A program made the translations under genes and the position numbers. Shown here piece after piece: positions 47,923-60,555 of a DNA stretch of 64,000 nucleotides. The stretch is taken from contig NC_080672.1 of NCBI RefSeq assembly GCF_030247195.1, forward strand, positions 30,325,906-30,389,905, given 5' to 3'. Each line of letters opens with the position of its first letter. Positions within the stretch are counted from its first letter, which is position 1. The DNA comes from Topomyia yanbarensis. Taxonomy: Eukaryota; Arthropoda; Insecta; Diptera; Culicidae. Below the pieces are notes generated by a model. It was not told where the DNA came from and did not search any database. It saw only the letters and a list, made by a program, of their open reading frames with translations.

Positions 47923-50900
47923 ATTGTTATTTGGAGACTAAGAATTAATATATTGTGATGATATTGTGGATAAGGTATATCCATTGTATTGGTATAAACT
48001 TTCATGAAAAACAACGTATCAAAGTTCAAAAATATCCGCAAATTAAATCCGGGAAAAAATAACCTAAGACCCCCTGAACTCTTGATGGGGGATGCAAGTA
48101 AAATGATTCTTCTAACTTATAGCAAAGATTTCAGTTGCCCATATTTACTCTATGCCGAGAATGCTTCAACTGAAGTTTCAATGCTCGTCACAATTAGTAG
48201 AGAGACGGTGGATAATTTAGTACACGTTTCGTTTGAGTGTTATGTATTCCATAAGTAAATTAGCGAGGATTGCAATCAGAGCTTATGCATTGGACAGGAA
48301 ATTTATATTACTACATTTTTGCCATACACATTACGGTGTAGCACCAAATAACACTGATGTGTACTGAAAAACACCCAAGGTACCGCTTTCATGATCAATG
48401 TTACCAAAACCATATTTATTTGTAATAAATTAAGTCTTGTAATTTCCAAAATGTTCATGCCTCAAAAGCAGTTTATATGGCCAGTGACACTTTCATTGAA
48501 AGTGTCACTTGCATTTTCATGAATTAAAATACATATTCTGATAGTTTGAACCATTTATTTTTCATTGGATTGGTTTGTATAAGACTCATTAATCCATATC
48601 TCCGGAACGTGAATTCCCGGACGAAACAATCCGCAGGCTATAAGGATCACTGGAAACGTACTGCATTATAATCGAGTGAATGCACGGCTTTTGTGCTACC
48701 AACAATAAAATATTCGGCAACATAGCCTAGACACTTCACACCCCCTTCTTTTTACTTCAATGCAAATGAATACCTGTCTCATTCACGAATCGTATTCTCT
48801 CTGTTGCTCTTTGTGTAATGGGGTTTGATAGCACATGTGTCCTTATTTCAGTTTACTATTTCTAATTATGAGTTAAAATGCTGGAAATGAACATTCTGTT
48901 CTATATAAAGGTCTTATAAATTCGAGTTTGTTAATTCTGTCATGTTTGAAAATTTATTCAAAGGTGTCCTACATTAATGTCAATTATATCAAACTGTTTA
49001 CACAAAAATATGAGACTAAATATTTATGGCCATCAGTTTGTATTAAACCTTCTCATAGTGCGTTGACCATTTGACGCAAAATATTTTTTTTTCGGAAATG
49101 TGTCACCAAAAACATTTTTTAATTTCTAGCACGATTGATATTTTCTAATAAAATTAAAATAAAATAATAAAAAGTACGCGAATTTCACTTATTTATCAAA
49201 ATACTTCGAATTCAATGCGATTTAACATATATTTTAATACAAAAATCGATTGCAATTGTTACCGGCTACAATTTTTGTTAGTAAAATATGTTAAATAGTC
49301 TTAATAAATTGCAATAATTAGTAGAAATACAGAAATTTCATCTATTCTACAAATAACATTTTATTCAATGCGGTGATCTGCGATTTATAACGACTTTGAT
49401 GAGCAATGGATGCCAACTTCAATAAATGGAAGAAGAAAACTTTAAATTCTATATATTTATGGAAAAGAGAAAATGTATGAAGCTGTCACCCGAGATGTAG
49501 CGCATGAAAAATAAATTCGGCAGTAATGCGTTAATTTGGTGTTCTGGATATTGAAAATGGGAACTTTATCATGATCTTTAAAGTAATCATCATTCAATAG
49601 CATAGCAAATGGAAACTGTCCGTCTTCTAACATGATTGAAATGATATCCAATCCCATAAAGTACAGTTTCACCGACGATTCCTACATAATAAAGTTGACG
49701 TACATATTGCATTTCTCCTTATGTTATTCGATTCGCTTTTATGACCAGTTGCTACCTTCAAGCTAAAGTGTCTCCAGCTTACCACATTCACATGCAATTG
49801 ATCATCCCCCTTGGCAACATACCTGTATCAGAGCTTCTGCACGCATCACAGGCACTAAGTAAATGATATTATTTTATCGCTATGTTAGGCGATGAAATGC
49901 AGAAGGACACCATCCTATCAGCGAGCATGTCATATCGATAATAATGCGTGCATGTGCATCCCCGCACGCTCGGTTGCCAAGTCTCATTTCAACAAGCCCA
50001 CGTCATATTCCAATAAGTCGAACCTAACGTCCCTTACGACAGCGAACAAAGAAGTAACATACATTGTTACCTCACATTAAGTTCATTTGTTGCAAAGCAC
50101 GGTTCGTTGTTGTCTATAGTTGTCATGTTTCTTCACGACCCAGACCCGACCTAGGCACCGTCGTGCCTGTGGGATCGATTGACGGTGCAACTTCTGCGAT
50201 GATGGCTCTGGATGGACTTGGACCACCACCGTCAGATACATGCTTATGCACAAACATGGCCTACTGTGTAAAGGTGTACTTGTGTGGCTACATAACGTAG
50301 GTATAGGAAACACAAAGGAAAATGCATTCTATTGAATCCCTCGCACCGCAACTCCCACCGGTTGCGTTTAATAACTGGAGCGGAAGCTTTTTGCCTTCAG
50401 TCAGTGTAGGTACCTACCGTACGAAAGCAATGCGAGACATGTTCCGAGGAAACTGAGCAAGCCCCCTCTAAAAACCGATACGGTTATAATACCGATGGAT
50501 AGATGTAAACAGTGCGCGGTACAAGAAACTGTCATACCGTGTAAAGGTAAACTCTCTGTACGCGCTCCCCCTGGGACATGGACGGCCGACGTTCGGCAGC
50601 AAGCGAACGAGGCAAGTGTAGCAACTCTTTGTTCCTTTGCATACTCGAAGACTGATGTACCCACAATACAACTTTTCCCATGAACCGGTGGAAGATGCTA
50701 ACGCAACAACTAGTGTCGAGAAAAGCGCGTTTGTAATCACTGCAGACTGCGGGGGAAAACATAGCTGGACGAAAATTTGAAAATGGCGTAATCTTTAATT
50801 TTAAAATTTTTGAGTTACAAGTTTTACCCTTATTTATATTGAATTGAACTTCCATGTCACCTTGAAAAAAAATCTCGTCGCGTAGCAGAACTTCAGGATA

Positions 50901-51473
50901 CACCACTTCCAACGTAATGTCCCGAATCAAGTTTGCGGGGAAATACTGTGCTTTCAACAATAGCACACAGTTTGAAGCCATGCTTGGGGCGGATTTAAAG
51001 TTTCCCAGTTCGTATAGTTGATGAACCGGCGAAAACGGTGCCGGAGCGTAGCCTGCTCGACTCGTGTTGGTGAAGCTTACGCAATTTTGTTGCTTGGAAA
51101 CGTGATGCAATCGGGGGTAAGTTTTACCATGAATCGGTTGAAAATTTTTGCTGAGTAGGTTTGTGTATTGGCAACTTTGTGGTTGGTCCGGGCAGGATTC
51201 TGTAATAGTTTGAAAATTGATTTTTATTAAATTAGTTCAAGATTCGACTGGGTGCAGGAAGAATGATGTGGGAAGGAATGATGGAGCGTGGCGACAAGAG
51301 GTGCGTGTAACATGGTTACTGAGCTACAAGCCAATGGGGTTTTAGGAGTTGAATTTTCTTTGGAATGAAAATGTCAGCAGATGCATTCAACTGGTTGCAA
51401 TCTCTCCAACTCGACACTCATGGACAAGACTTACGCAACTATTGTAGAGTATTAGTAAAGAGTAAAATCCTTG
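47923..51473. other. No recognisable gene; one perfect hairpin and unrecognised open frames
   Basis: A 12-bp perfect stem sits at 48483-48509. The DNA at 48900-49500 is very AT-rich. A GC-richer patch at 50060-51130 contains a minus-strand open frame of up to 192 codons (50532-51110) opening with a non-ATG codon; its N-terminal half looks protein-like but matches no family I know, and a donor-like GGGTAAAACTTG interrupts it. It may contain a host exon. Confidence 0.35.
48483..48509. repeat. Perfect 12-bp stem, 3-nt loop hairpin
   Basis: AGTGACACTTTC and GAAAGTGTCACT are perfectly complementary around att. No T-run follows and no gene ends nearby, so a terminator role is unsupported. Confidence 0.8.
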
Positions 51474-51560
51474 TTAGGGGCCGTTGATAACCCACGTAGA
51501 CTCATTTTGGGACGGTGGAGGTTTAGTAAAAGTCTACGTAGTCTGATTTTTTACTCTTCT
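51474..51560. repeat. Possible truncated end of a Harbinger-like MITE
   Basis: The string ttaggggccgttgataaccc follows the TTA plus GGG-end style of the 11471 element and is followed by acgtaga palindromic motifs. No mirrored right end was found. Confidence 0.3.
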
Positions 51561-52099
51561 CGTACTACTAATTATTATTTGGGCTTAAAAATGTTTCTGG
51601 TCAACATACTAATCGATGTAGCTAAAAGTATTTATTCAGATACTTGGAATTTGCTATACTATTGTGGTACCTTTCTCTTAAGGGGGGTAAGAGTTTCAGC
51701 GCGAGAAGAACAAATTTTTCTGCGATTTTTTTTTTTTGATATTTGGTTGAAGCGAATTGATCAAAACTTTTGTACATTATAATGTATCATTCTATAATTT
51801 TTCCATGCAAAAATTTTGACAAGCGACTCGGTGACGGAGGGAAAGAAAAGCGCCTTTCTATCTTCAGAGTTCCATTGCGCATTCTATTCCATTTTATTAA
51901 AATTTTTATTAAATTTAAATTTAAAATTTTTATTAAATTTAAACAACTTTGCCTTATTATGAGTATGGATAAGTTTTTGTTATTTCGCACACATTTTCTG
52001 AATTCACTTCAAAATTTTCTTAAAAAATAATCTGTAAGTTTCCATCAAAGCTAAAGAGTACTCTTTTACTAAAGCTGAGATCTTGAACCTTGTATTAAA

Positions 52100-53340
52100 C
52101 ATTATCTTACACAGTTAAGTTTTTTTCATTTTAATTTATTTTATTCGTTTTATTCATTTTATTTATTTCATCCATTTGTTATTTGTTTTATCAATTCTAT
52201 TCATTGATTCGTTATATTTTATTATTCACTTTATTTTATTTATTAGTTTCATTTTTATTATTCATTCTGCTTATATTATAGATAAGATTAATTTTATTCT
52301 TTATTTCATTTTTTGATTTAATTCATTTTATAGATTTTGCACACTTTCTTCATTTTATTCGTATAAGAATCTCATCTGTATGCGTATGTGCGTACTTCGT
52401 AAGGGTTTTGCAAACTAATGAATCGTCGAATAGTGATATGTTTAAGAATTGTCTCATCTCACTGCTAGGTTGATTAAATCGGGTTTTCATAAAACTTTTG
52501 CACTTTTGATTCAACACTAAGGCAATATAAATTAACAGAATAATTGATCTAAATAAAATGCATAAAAATGGAAAAATACCAAATTCAAGAAATGAATAAT
52601 AATGCAAAAATAAAGCGTATAAAACTAAAAACATATTCATTACAAATTATTAGAACAAGTTAAACGAATAAAAAAAAATATATGAAATGCACAAAATTAA
52701 ATTTATAAAATGGACAAAAGTATTACAATGAATGAAATGGATGCAATCAATAGCAATAACATGGATAAACTTAATAAATTGCATAGAATCATAACTTAGA
52801 TGAAACGAATAACTGAACAAAATTAAGAAAAAATGGATAAAATAAATAAAATGAGGGAAACTTATAAACTAAATAAAATCGATCAGCATAATAAAACGAA
52901 AGAAAGATCAAAAATGAATTAATTGAAAACTTTGAATAAAATGAATTAAAAGAATGAAATGAACAAAATGCACAAAATGGATAAACTGAGCAAAATTAAT
53001 CAATAGAACAAAAAAATAAATCAGATTAAAAAAATGAAACGAGAACAAAATAAACGAAATTAAAGAAGGACCAGACTGTCTTTACCAGAAGGCATGTTGG
53101 TGGACTTTGATTCGTAGCTATACTACCTAAGCTCGACCCCTGCCAACAGGAGACAAAAGACTAGCCTGTAGGACTTTAAGCATGTTTCTAATGATCCTGC
53201 TAATTCTAGTTTTCCGACCTGTATACTTCACATCCTTGCTTGAGTAATACGGCTCTAAATTTTCATAACTTTTCCTACTGAATGTCGTTAAAAATTAAAA
53301 AAGAAAATGTGATTACAGTTTAGTCGAAATAAAAAAGGAA
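52100..53340. repeat. Long degenerate AT-rich simple repeat
   Basis: The first part has ttttattcattttatt-type units (52130-52370) and the second the opposite strand form aaaatgaataaaatg (52650-53050), so polarity inverts across the tract. A reversed repeat start (attgtctcatctcactgctaggttgatt, given in two parts: attgtctcatctc and actgctaggttgatt) lies at about 52440-52476. Confidence 0.7.
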
Positions 53341-54250
53341 AAAACCTGTTTTAATCCACCTAGAGGTGCAATTGTGCCTTTCTCATTTCTCCAAACTATG
53401 ATTTAATAGCTGGTTCGTACAATATAACATTATGGAAATGTCTTTCATATTTATTACATTTGGTAAGTATATATAAGAGCACCTTTTTTCATTCATCGCG
53501 GTATCGGCTTGAATCGGAGTTTTCCATGTGATCGCACTCCACAACCCGTAACTCCGGAGCCGGAAGTCGGATGGAGACTAAGTTGATCAAATCGGTCTAG
53601 CCATTTTCGAGAAACCAAAATAACCGTTATTCTGAATTTGGATGCTTCCGGATCCGTCGATGGTGGCCAAACAGACTTTGTTTACATTTTGGAAAATCAC
53701 CTTTTTACATTCATCGCAGAATTCGTTAGAATCAGGATTTGCTGCGTGATCGTACATATCACCCTGTAATTCAGGAACCAGAACTCGGATCCACAGAAAA
53801 TTCAACAGCAGCTGATGGACCTTTCATTTAAAATCAAGTTTGTCAAAATCAGTTCAGAAAATTCCGAGAAACCGATGTGGACAAATCAACAAATTTTGAT
53901 TTGTAACCATACTCTTCAACTCGTAATCCGGAACAAGATATCGGTTGAAAATGAAATTCAAAAGCAGCCTATGGGAATATTATACCTTTCATTTGAATCT
54001 TAGTTTGTAAAAATCGGTTCAGCCATCTCCGAGAAACCGATGTGGACATTTTGTTAACAAATCCGCACATACACACATACACTCATACATACATACATAC
54101 ACACATACAAACACACATACATACATACACACAGATATTTTGCGATCTCGGCGAACTGAGTCGAATGTTATATGAGACTCGGCCCTCCGGGCCTCGGTTA
54201 GACAGTCGGTCTTTGGAGCAATTGCATAACCTTTCTATATGAGGCAAAAG
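53341..54250 (+). repeat. Dispersed repeat family, copy with GC hairpin
   Basis: It begins aaaacctgttttaatccacc as at 28161. It contains several diverged copies of a unit with gtaactccggaaccggaagt and gttcagccatctccgagaaa, then a (CA)n/(CATA)n tract (54058-54136). Next is the hairpin GGCCCTCCGGGCC (54181-54193), and it ends cataacctttctatatgagg. The whole is non-coding. Confidence 0.8.
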
Positions 54251-55440
54251 AATAATATTTAATTAGCTTAATCAGCATGAGTTCAATGTTATCTTCATGT
54301 GATTATATTTTGAAATGTTGGTGGAATGGGTTTGAAAGTGGAGGGAATGGGGGGTTAGTAGAGTGGAAGTGGAGGATGCGTCAGAAATCCTTCATCTTAT
54401 TTCGGTATACGGGGTGGACGAAGGAAATGCGGGTGTGAGGGTGGTCCAAGGGGAGGGGAGTGATGAAGGAGGGAGGTGTAAGGGCAAGGCGGGGGGAGGT
54501 GCGGCGACGCAATACTCAACTGCATATTTTGCCTTCCATTTGAGACTTGGTTTGAGAAAATCGGTTCAGTCATCACCGATGAACTGATGTGACTTTAATT
54601 GTGGAATATGCCCGTAATTCCGGACTTCCGGAATCGTCGATAGTGCACAATATATTCAAAGAATGTTTGATTGGCAATCAGTGATCTAGACCTACGATTA
54701 GAAGTAATTTGGTGACTATTTCAATATTTTTTAGCCTCTGAGGTATTACGATTGTACCGATTTATATGGGAAATTCCAGTGTATCCTTACTAATACCCCT
54801 GTAACCCCGGAAGCAAGAGTCAGAACCGAATGAAATTCAGCAGCAGTCAATGGTATTACTGTATCTTTTATTTGAAATCAAGTTTGTAAAAATCGGTAGA
54901 GAATTCGTTGGGGAATGGGTGTTATATTAGCTTAGGAACTTGGTGGGTTCCCCGGGGGTGTCATGATCCGTCATAGGTGGCCAATGTGGTCAAAGCTGCT
55001 TTGACTGATCATTAGTGATCCAGACCCGCAGACTAGAGTAATGTTACATCAATTTTAATATGTTTTACATCATTTGAACATCATGGTGGTACCAATTTAT
55101 ATGGGAATTTGCTGTGTGACCGCACTCTTCAACCCGTAACTCCGGAACCGGAAGTCGGATCAACTAAAAAATCAATAGCAGCTTATGGGAGCATTATACC
55201 TTTCAGATGAAACTAAGTTTGCGAAAATCGGTTCAGCCATCTCGGAGAAAATTGTGTGAGTTTAAATGACACACACACACATACACACACATACACACAC
55301 ATACATACACACACACAGACATTTGCCGATCTTGACGAACTGAATCGAATGGTGTATGACACTCGGCCCTCCGGGCCTCGGTTAAAAAGTCGATTTTTAC
55401 AGTGATTGCATAGCCTTTCTTGATATGAGAAAGGCAAAAA
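54251..55440 (+). repeat. Dispersed repeat family, second adjoining copy
   Basis: It shares with the 28161 copy an early ttagcttaatcagcatgag...caatgttatc block and a G-rich stretch (54310-54500). It then repeats the gtaactccggaaccggaagt units (about 54610, 54800 and 55134), a (CA)n tract (55266-55318), the hairpin GGCCCTCCGGGCC (55365-55377) and the gagaaaggcaaaa end. Confidence 0.8.
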
Positions 55441-55619
55441 TTAATGAAAATTTTCAAATATTTAAAATAAATAAAATAAGCTAAACAAATATAATGTGCA
55501 GTTAATTAATTTATTGGGAAAAATAATTTATTGCGTGAAATAAAAAAAAGTGAACATAATTAAATATATGTAGAAAACGAATAAGATGAATCTGAGGACC
55601 AATAAATTACTTATTCTCT
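55441..55619. repeat. AT-rich simple repeat
   Basis: Imperfect aaaataaataaaataag units like those at 25.5, 28.1 and 52.6 kb. Confidence 0.6.
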
Positions 55620-57060
55620 CGTATACACTCACAATCTCTCTCATTCCAAACATGGAATCGTGGCCTTTGCGATAACACAAACCACAAACGCGAACATGTA
55701 ATTGCAATCACCCACACAAACTTACCCCGCGATTTCGCCAACATTAAAACACCCAGGTAATCAAATGACCGATTTAGCACTTATAAATGTACAAACGCGG
55801 TCTCAAGCATTAACCCACCGCTCGCGCGATCATGAATCGGTCACGCCCGGAAGTCTCTACCCTCGTTCGTAGCATGCTAGATTTATGCCTTTATTTGGAC
55901 CAATAAAACAAATGACGCTCATATTCACTGTACAACACGTTCTATGGCGACATGACCGGGAGCTCTAGTGAAATGAACTAACTAACTCTCATCTAGCATC
56001 TGAGCCTTACACTGAAAATTAAGTATCAGATTCAGGGTTCGCGCAATCATTCAAGATAATTTATACACGCGAAGTTACATACACGCTAGCACACGCGACA
56101 AAAACGTTGACATACAAATGCTCGAGTCCTTTGCGATCATCCACAGACACCTACGCCCACGATCTCGACATAACATCCCGGTGACGAAGTGGACATTTTA
56201 GCACTTATAACTTCACAAACGCGGTCTCAGGGACGAACCTGCAAACGCGATTATGAATCGAATACGTCCGGAAGTCTCTATCTTCGGCTCTAGTAGCATA
56301 GGTTTAATTCCTTAATGTGTCAAAAAAATGAGGCTCATATCCACTGAACAACACGTTCCATGGTGACAAAACGAAATCGAATTTATGCACGCGACAGACA
56401 CGTTAACATACAAATGCTTGAGCCCTTCGCGATCATCTACGCAACCTTCACCCGTGATCTCGCAAACATGATATTATTCCGATGATAAGTTGCACATCTC
56501 AGCGCATATAAATTTTCAAACGCGGCTTCAAGCGTGAATCTACAAAGTCCCGCGCTCGGGCAATCATGAATCGGTCACTTCCGGAATTGTCTATCTAGGT
56601 CCATGCCATCAATTGGACAAATTAAAATAGTGAGCTCTCATATCCACTAGACAACAAGGTCTATGGCGACATGACCGGGAACTCTAGTGATAGGGCGCAA
56701 TTTTTATAGCACCCCGGTAATAATGTGAACGTTGAAGTACTTATGAAGATACAAACGTTGTCTAAAACGCGAACCCACAAACGCTCGTGTTCGCATGATA
56801 ATGAATCGGTCACGTTCGGAAATCTTTATCCTTTCTCTTACCAACTGAGGTCCATACAAAATATACAATGGACCAATAAAAAAATAAAACTCATATCCAC
56901 TAGACAACCCGTTTCATGGTGACATGACCAGAAATCCTAATGTTATGGAAGAACTTACTTTTTTTCTAGTATTTTAACCGTACATCGAAAATGAAGTATC
57001 AGATTCAGGGTTCGCGCGATTATCCAAGAAAACACGCGAATAAACGAAAGCACACACGGT
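55620..57060. repeat. Degenerate tandem array, about four units of 240-420 bp
   Basis: Each unit carries, in order, a gcgatcat...acgcc...gatctcg block, an aacgcggtct-type block, atcatgaatcggtcac.cccggaa, and tcatat.cact..acaac followed by atgg.gacatgacc. The atgaatcg landmark lies near 55832, 56250, 56563 and 56800. A single homologous module is at 7950-8345. A caggtt/cagattcagggttcgcg link recurs at about 56030 and 57005. Non-coding. Confidence 0.75.
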
Positions 57061-57949
57061 CATAAAATTGGATATAAACACGCAAAGTTACATACACGTT
57101 AGCACACTGCAACATACAAACGCACACGCGATCGAAAACGTTAACGTAAAACACTTGACCCCTTCGCGATGATACACGCGATCGCGAAGTCCCACCACTC
57201 GTACATATATGAACCGTACAATGAATATCACATTCAAAATCACGGCTCGCTGCAATTGGCAGTGTTTTAGTGGTGAAATTTCTCGTCTCGTCTGAAATTG
57301 TAGTGAGTGATGCTGACGGGGTACCCTTCCGAGAACCTAGCTCTACAGCTCCTGTCCTGGATAACTGTCGAAAACAAAAATCTCCGCCGTTTCTTGAATG
57401 GATTTCGAACAAACTTTGTATGAAAGTTATATGTCTAAAACATGTCGTGTTTTGGCAAAATAACCCATATCCGACAAACTAATAAACGTAACCTAAAACA
57501 AATTAATAGCGTAAAATTGTCACGGCCTTTTGTTTGAAACTAGATTCGTCAAAATCAGCCGTTGCTGAGATAATTAGATGACATTAGTGCACATATATAC
57601 AGGCAAACGCATATTCACATACATATATTGTCGTAATTTGTCGAGCTGAGTCAATTGATATACGAGATTCGGCTCTACGGGCCTCGAATACAGTTTCCAA
57701 AGTCCTATACATTGCTGTCATAAGAAATATAAACATTACCATACCAAAAATCTCTATCAATCAAAATATTCCCACAAAATAAACTGAAAAATTCTCGCCA
57801 AATAAAGCAGCTTTTATTAAAAAATTCACGTAAATGAAAACTGTAGAAATTCAAAAATCCTCTTAAACAACCGCGTAAAAATACAGCGCAGAAAACCGCG
57901 ATAAAAATTTAATAACTAGAAGTGGGAAAGTCATTAGAAACAGGCATAA
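57061..57949. other. Array flank and a third, degenerate hairpin-repeat end
   Basis: At 57165-57480 lies GC-richer DNA with an unrecognised 70-codon frame. At 57540-57690 a fragment of the 53-55 kb family occurs (cgtcaaaatcagcc, cagagct-type block, then ggctctacgggcc at 57671-57683). The DNA at 57830-57905 has acgcgg-like motifs resembling the 24848 MITE. Confidence 0.45.
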
Positions 57950-59719
57950 TAGGGTGTCCCAAAATGACATCATGTTAAAAAAGTCATCGGGCTCACTTCT
58001 TAAATGAAAGGTTAGGGTATTGGGACCACTTTCTTCTTCGGAGTGAGTTTGCTAAAACGCTTCCTACTGGTGGCGACTTTTGATTTTTTGAAAAATGGGC
58101 CGATTTTGGATAAACTTTCAAATTTATGTCTGTTGAAGTGGTCCTGAACTGTCTTAGATTTTTTTCAGCATTTTTTATTTTTCTGGAGATCTAAACAGAG
58201 AAGTTTGGTTAGTTAGTTTGTACAAATTTGGAATTATAAGAGCGGCAGGGCCATTAAAACTTAGTAAAAAGTGAAATTTTTGGTGTTTTTCAGTATATTT
58301 TCTTCAAAACTGGGTATCTTCAAAATTTTAAAAGTACAGAAAACACTTTATATAGTTGAGCCGAATTCAGGGGCGTAATTTTGCTGAAGAAAGTGTATAG
58401 CTATGGCTAATGGGGTATGAGTTATTTAAGTTTTTGTTAAATAACCTTTGACATTTTTAGCAATTTATCAAAAATAATGCTGTTCCAAAAAGTAAATCAG
58501 TTCAAATGTGCTTTGACAACACATTGTTTTTCAAAAAATAGAAGGAAAATCATGAAAAATGACGTTTTCTGTACGTCTTTGGTATGTCAGGACGAGGTTT
58601 AATGAGCATCTGATGATTTTTTTGTAATTTAAATTATAAAAATAATAACTTTGCTAATGACGCCAAGTCTCTAATTATTTTTTGAAGAGTTAATTCTCCA
58701 TAATTACTTCTAGGAGGCATCTTCAACAAAACGATTGTGTCAGAAGATGCGCTGTATTCTGTTGTAAAACTTTTTCGAGGATATTTGCCCCAAATTTCAC
58801 TATTTCGGAATTATGTGATCTAAACAGTAAATATCAGTTTTTCAACACACACCTCACTCTTCTGCATTTTTCTCCACTTCAAAGTTCCTGACATGAAAAT
58901 AAGACTTTATATACAAAATGTAAGTACGTTAATCAATTCAGCCTTCAAATATACGCCATAACTTGCCATTAACTCGACATATTTGTTTAATTTTAGTGAT
59001 TTTCAAACCCGCTAGGTGGCTATTAGTATAGAAAATATTTTTTAAAAATATCGTCAAATGCTCATAAAAACCGATTCTGATGTACTAGAGACAAGCGAAA
59101 AACGCCATTTTTCATCATTTTCCTTCTATTTTTCGAAAAATGATATGCGGACTAAGCCCACTTAAGTTGTTTTATTTTGTAGAACAGTGTTATTTTTTAT
59201 GAATATCATAAAATGTCAAAAGGTTATTTAACAAAAACGTAAATAACTTATACCCCATTGGCCGTAGCTATACACTTTCTTCAGCAAAATTACGCCTCTG
59301 AATTCGGCTCAACTATAGAAAGTGTTTTCTGTACTTGTAAAATTTTGTAGATACCCAGTTTTGAAGAAAAAATACTGAAAAACACCAGAAATTTCACTTT
59401 TTACTAAGTTTTAATGGCCCTGCCGCTCTTATAATTCCAAATTGGTACAAACTAACTAACCAAACTTCTCCGTTTGGATCTCCAGAAAAATAAAAAATGT
59501 TGAAAAATAATCTAAGACAGTTCAGGACCACTTCAACAGGCAGAAATTTGAAATTTTATCCAAAATCGGCCCATTTTTCAAAAAATCAAAAGTCGCCACC
59601 AGTAGGAAGCGTTTTACCAAACTCACTCCGAAGAAGAAAGTGGTCCCAATACCCTAACCTTTCATTTAAGAAGTGAGCCCGATGACTTTTTTAACATGAT
59701 GTCATTTTGGGACACCCTA
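57950..59719. mobile_element. 1,770-bp foldback element with perfect 8-bp target duplication
   Basis: The ends are TAGGGTGTCCCAAAATGAC and its reverse complement. AGGCATAA flanks both sides exactly (57942-57949 and 59720-59727). Inverted arms of about 700 bp (57950 to about 58650, about 59030 to 59719) enclose a 380-bp centre. An 8-bp duplication and the TAGGG start fit the hAT superfamily. No transposase frame is present. The arms are about as well conserved with each other as those of the 19.2-kb element, with a few indels. Confidence 0.9.
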
Positions 59720-59727
59720 AGGCATAA

Positions 59728-60550
59728 TAACTTAAGGGGCTAATCTTTTGTCTTCTGCTGGCAGGAGTCGAGCTTAGGCAGTGTTACTACGAATCGCTGA
59801 AGTTAGGATAATACTCTCAGGTAAAAAGGTTATTAATTACAATAAATTACTTATTGAGTTTTGAAGTTTTGAATGGTGTGTGACGCGTAATCGAACAAAG
59901 TGATCCATATTATTTCGTTATCTTAGGAATATTGAAATTTGTTCATGATAAGTGACCTTAATCTTTAGTCTAGATAATACAAATTATCGACAAGATGATT
60001 TCAAATTATTTCATAAAGATATTTAACATTGAATGCTATAGTAAGTATTTGTTAGTTAAGCAATTATGCCCTATGGGTGTCTCCAAACTTGTATTAGTAA
60101 TATCGAAATATTTGACATCTTTTGAAATATTCTCGCGTTATTTATTAGAATAGTCCAAAATACAACTTTGAAAAAAAATATTTCACTTTGATTATGATCT
60201 ACAAAAACTTTGTTACACTTTGAAATCTACATTAGTACTACTGTACATATTGCAGTGTTCATATCAATCTGACTGCTAGTATAGTGGAATTTCTTCGCAA
60301 AACTTCTCATAGCTGTAATACAAAATATTCGAAAGAAGATTTTTAGTTATTCGGAGAAATATTTTGAATTCGAGTTCCCATGAATTGTTGAGAATTAATT
60401 TCAGCAGGCGTTGTGAACGGTCCCTTTTTTGATAGAAATAAATAAGCGAGATCATTTCAATTGATTGATTGAATTTATTGAAAGCGGCTTTAACCTACCC
60501 GGTCATTCGCCGCTTGTGAGAATCAAAGAAAGTTAAAAATTTGACAAGCC
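59728..60550. other. No recognisable gene
   Basis: AT-rich DNA between two large inverted-repeat elements; no notable open frame, RNA gene or repeat landmark. Confidence 0.4.
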
Positions 60551-60555
60551 CGTTG

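Noticed and set aside
50532..51110. A 192-codon minus-strand gene
   Set aside because: It opens with a non-ATG codon, has no recognisable domain and changes character midway; noted only as unrecognised.
55600..57060. A CRISPR-like array
   Set aside because: Units are several hundred bases, degenerate and without uniform short spacers; the context is eukaryotic.
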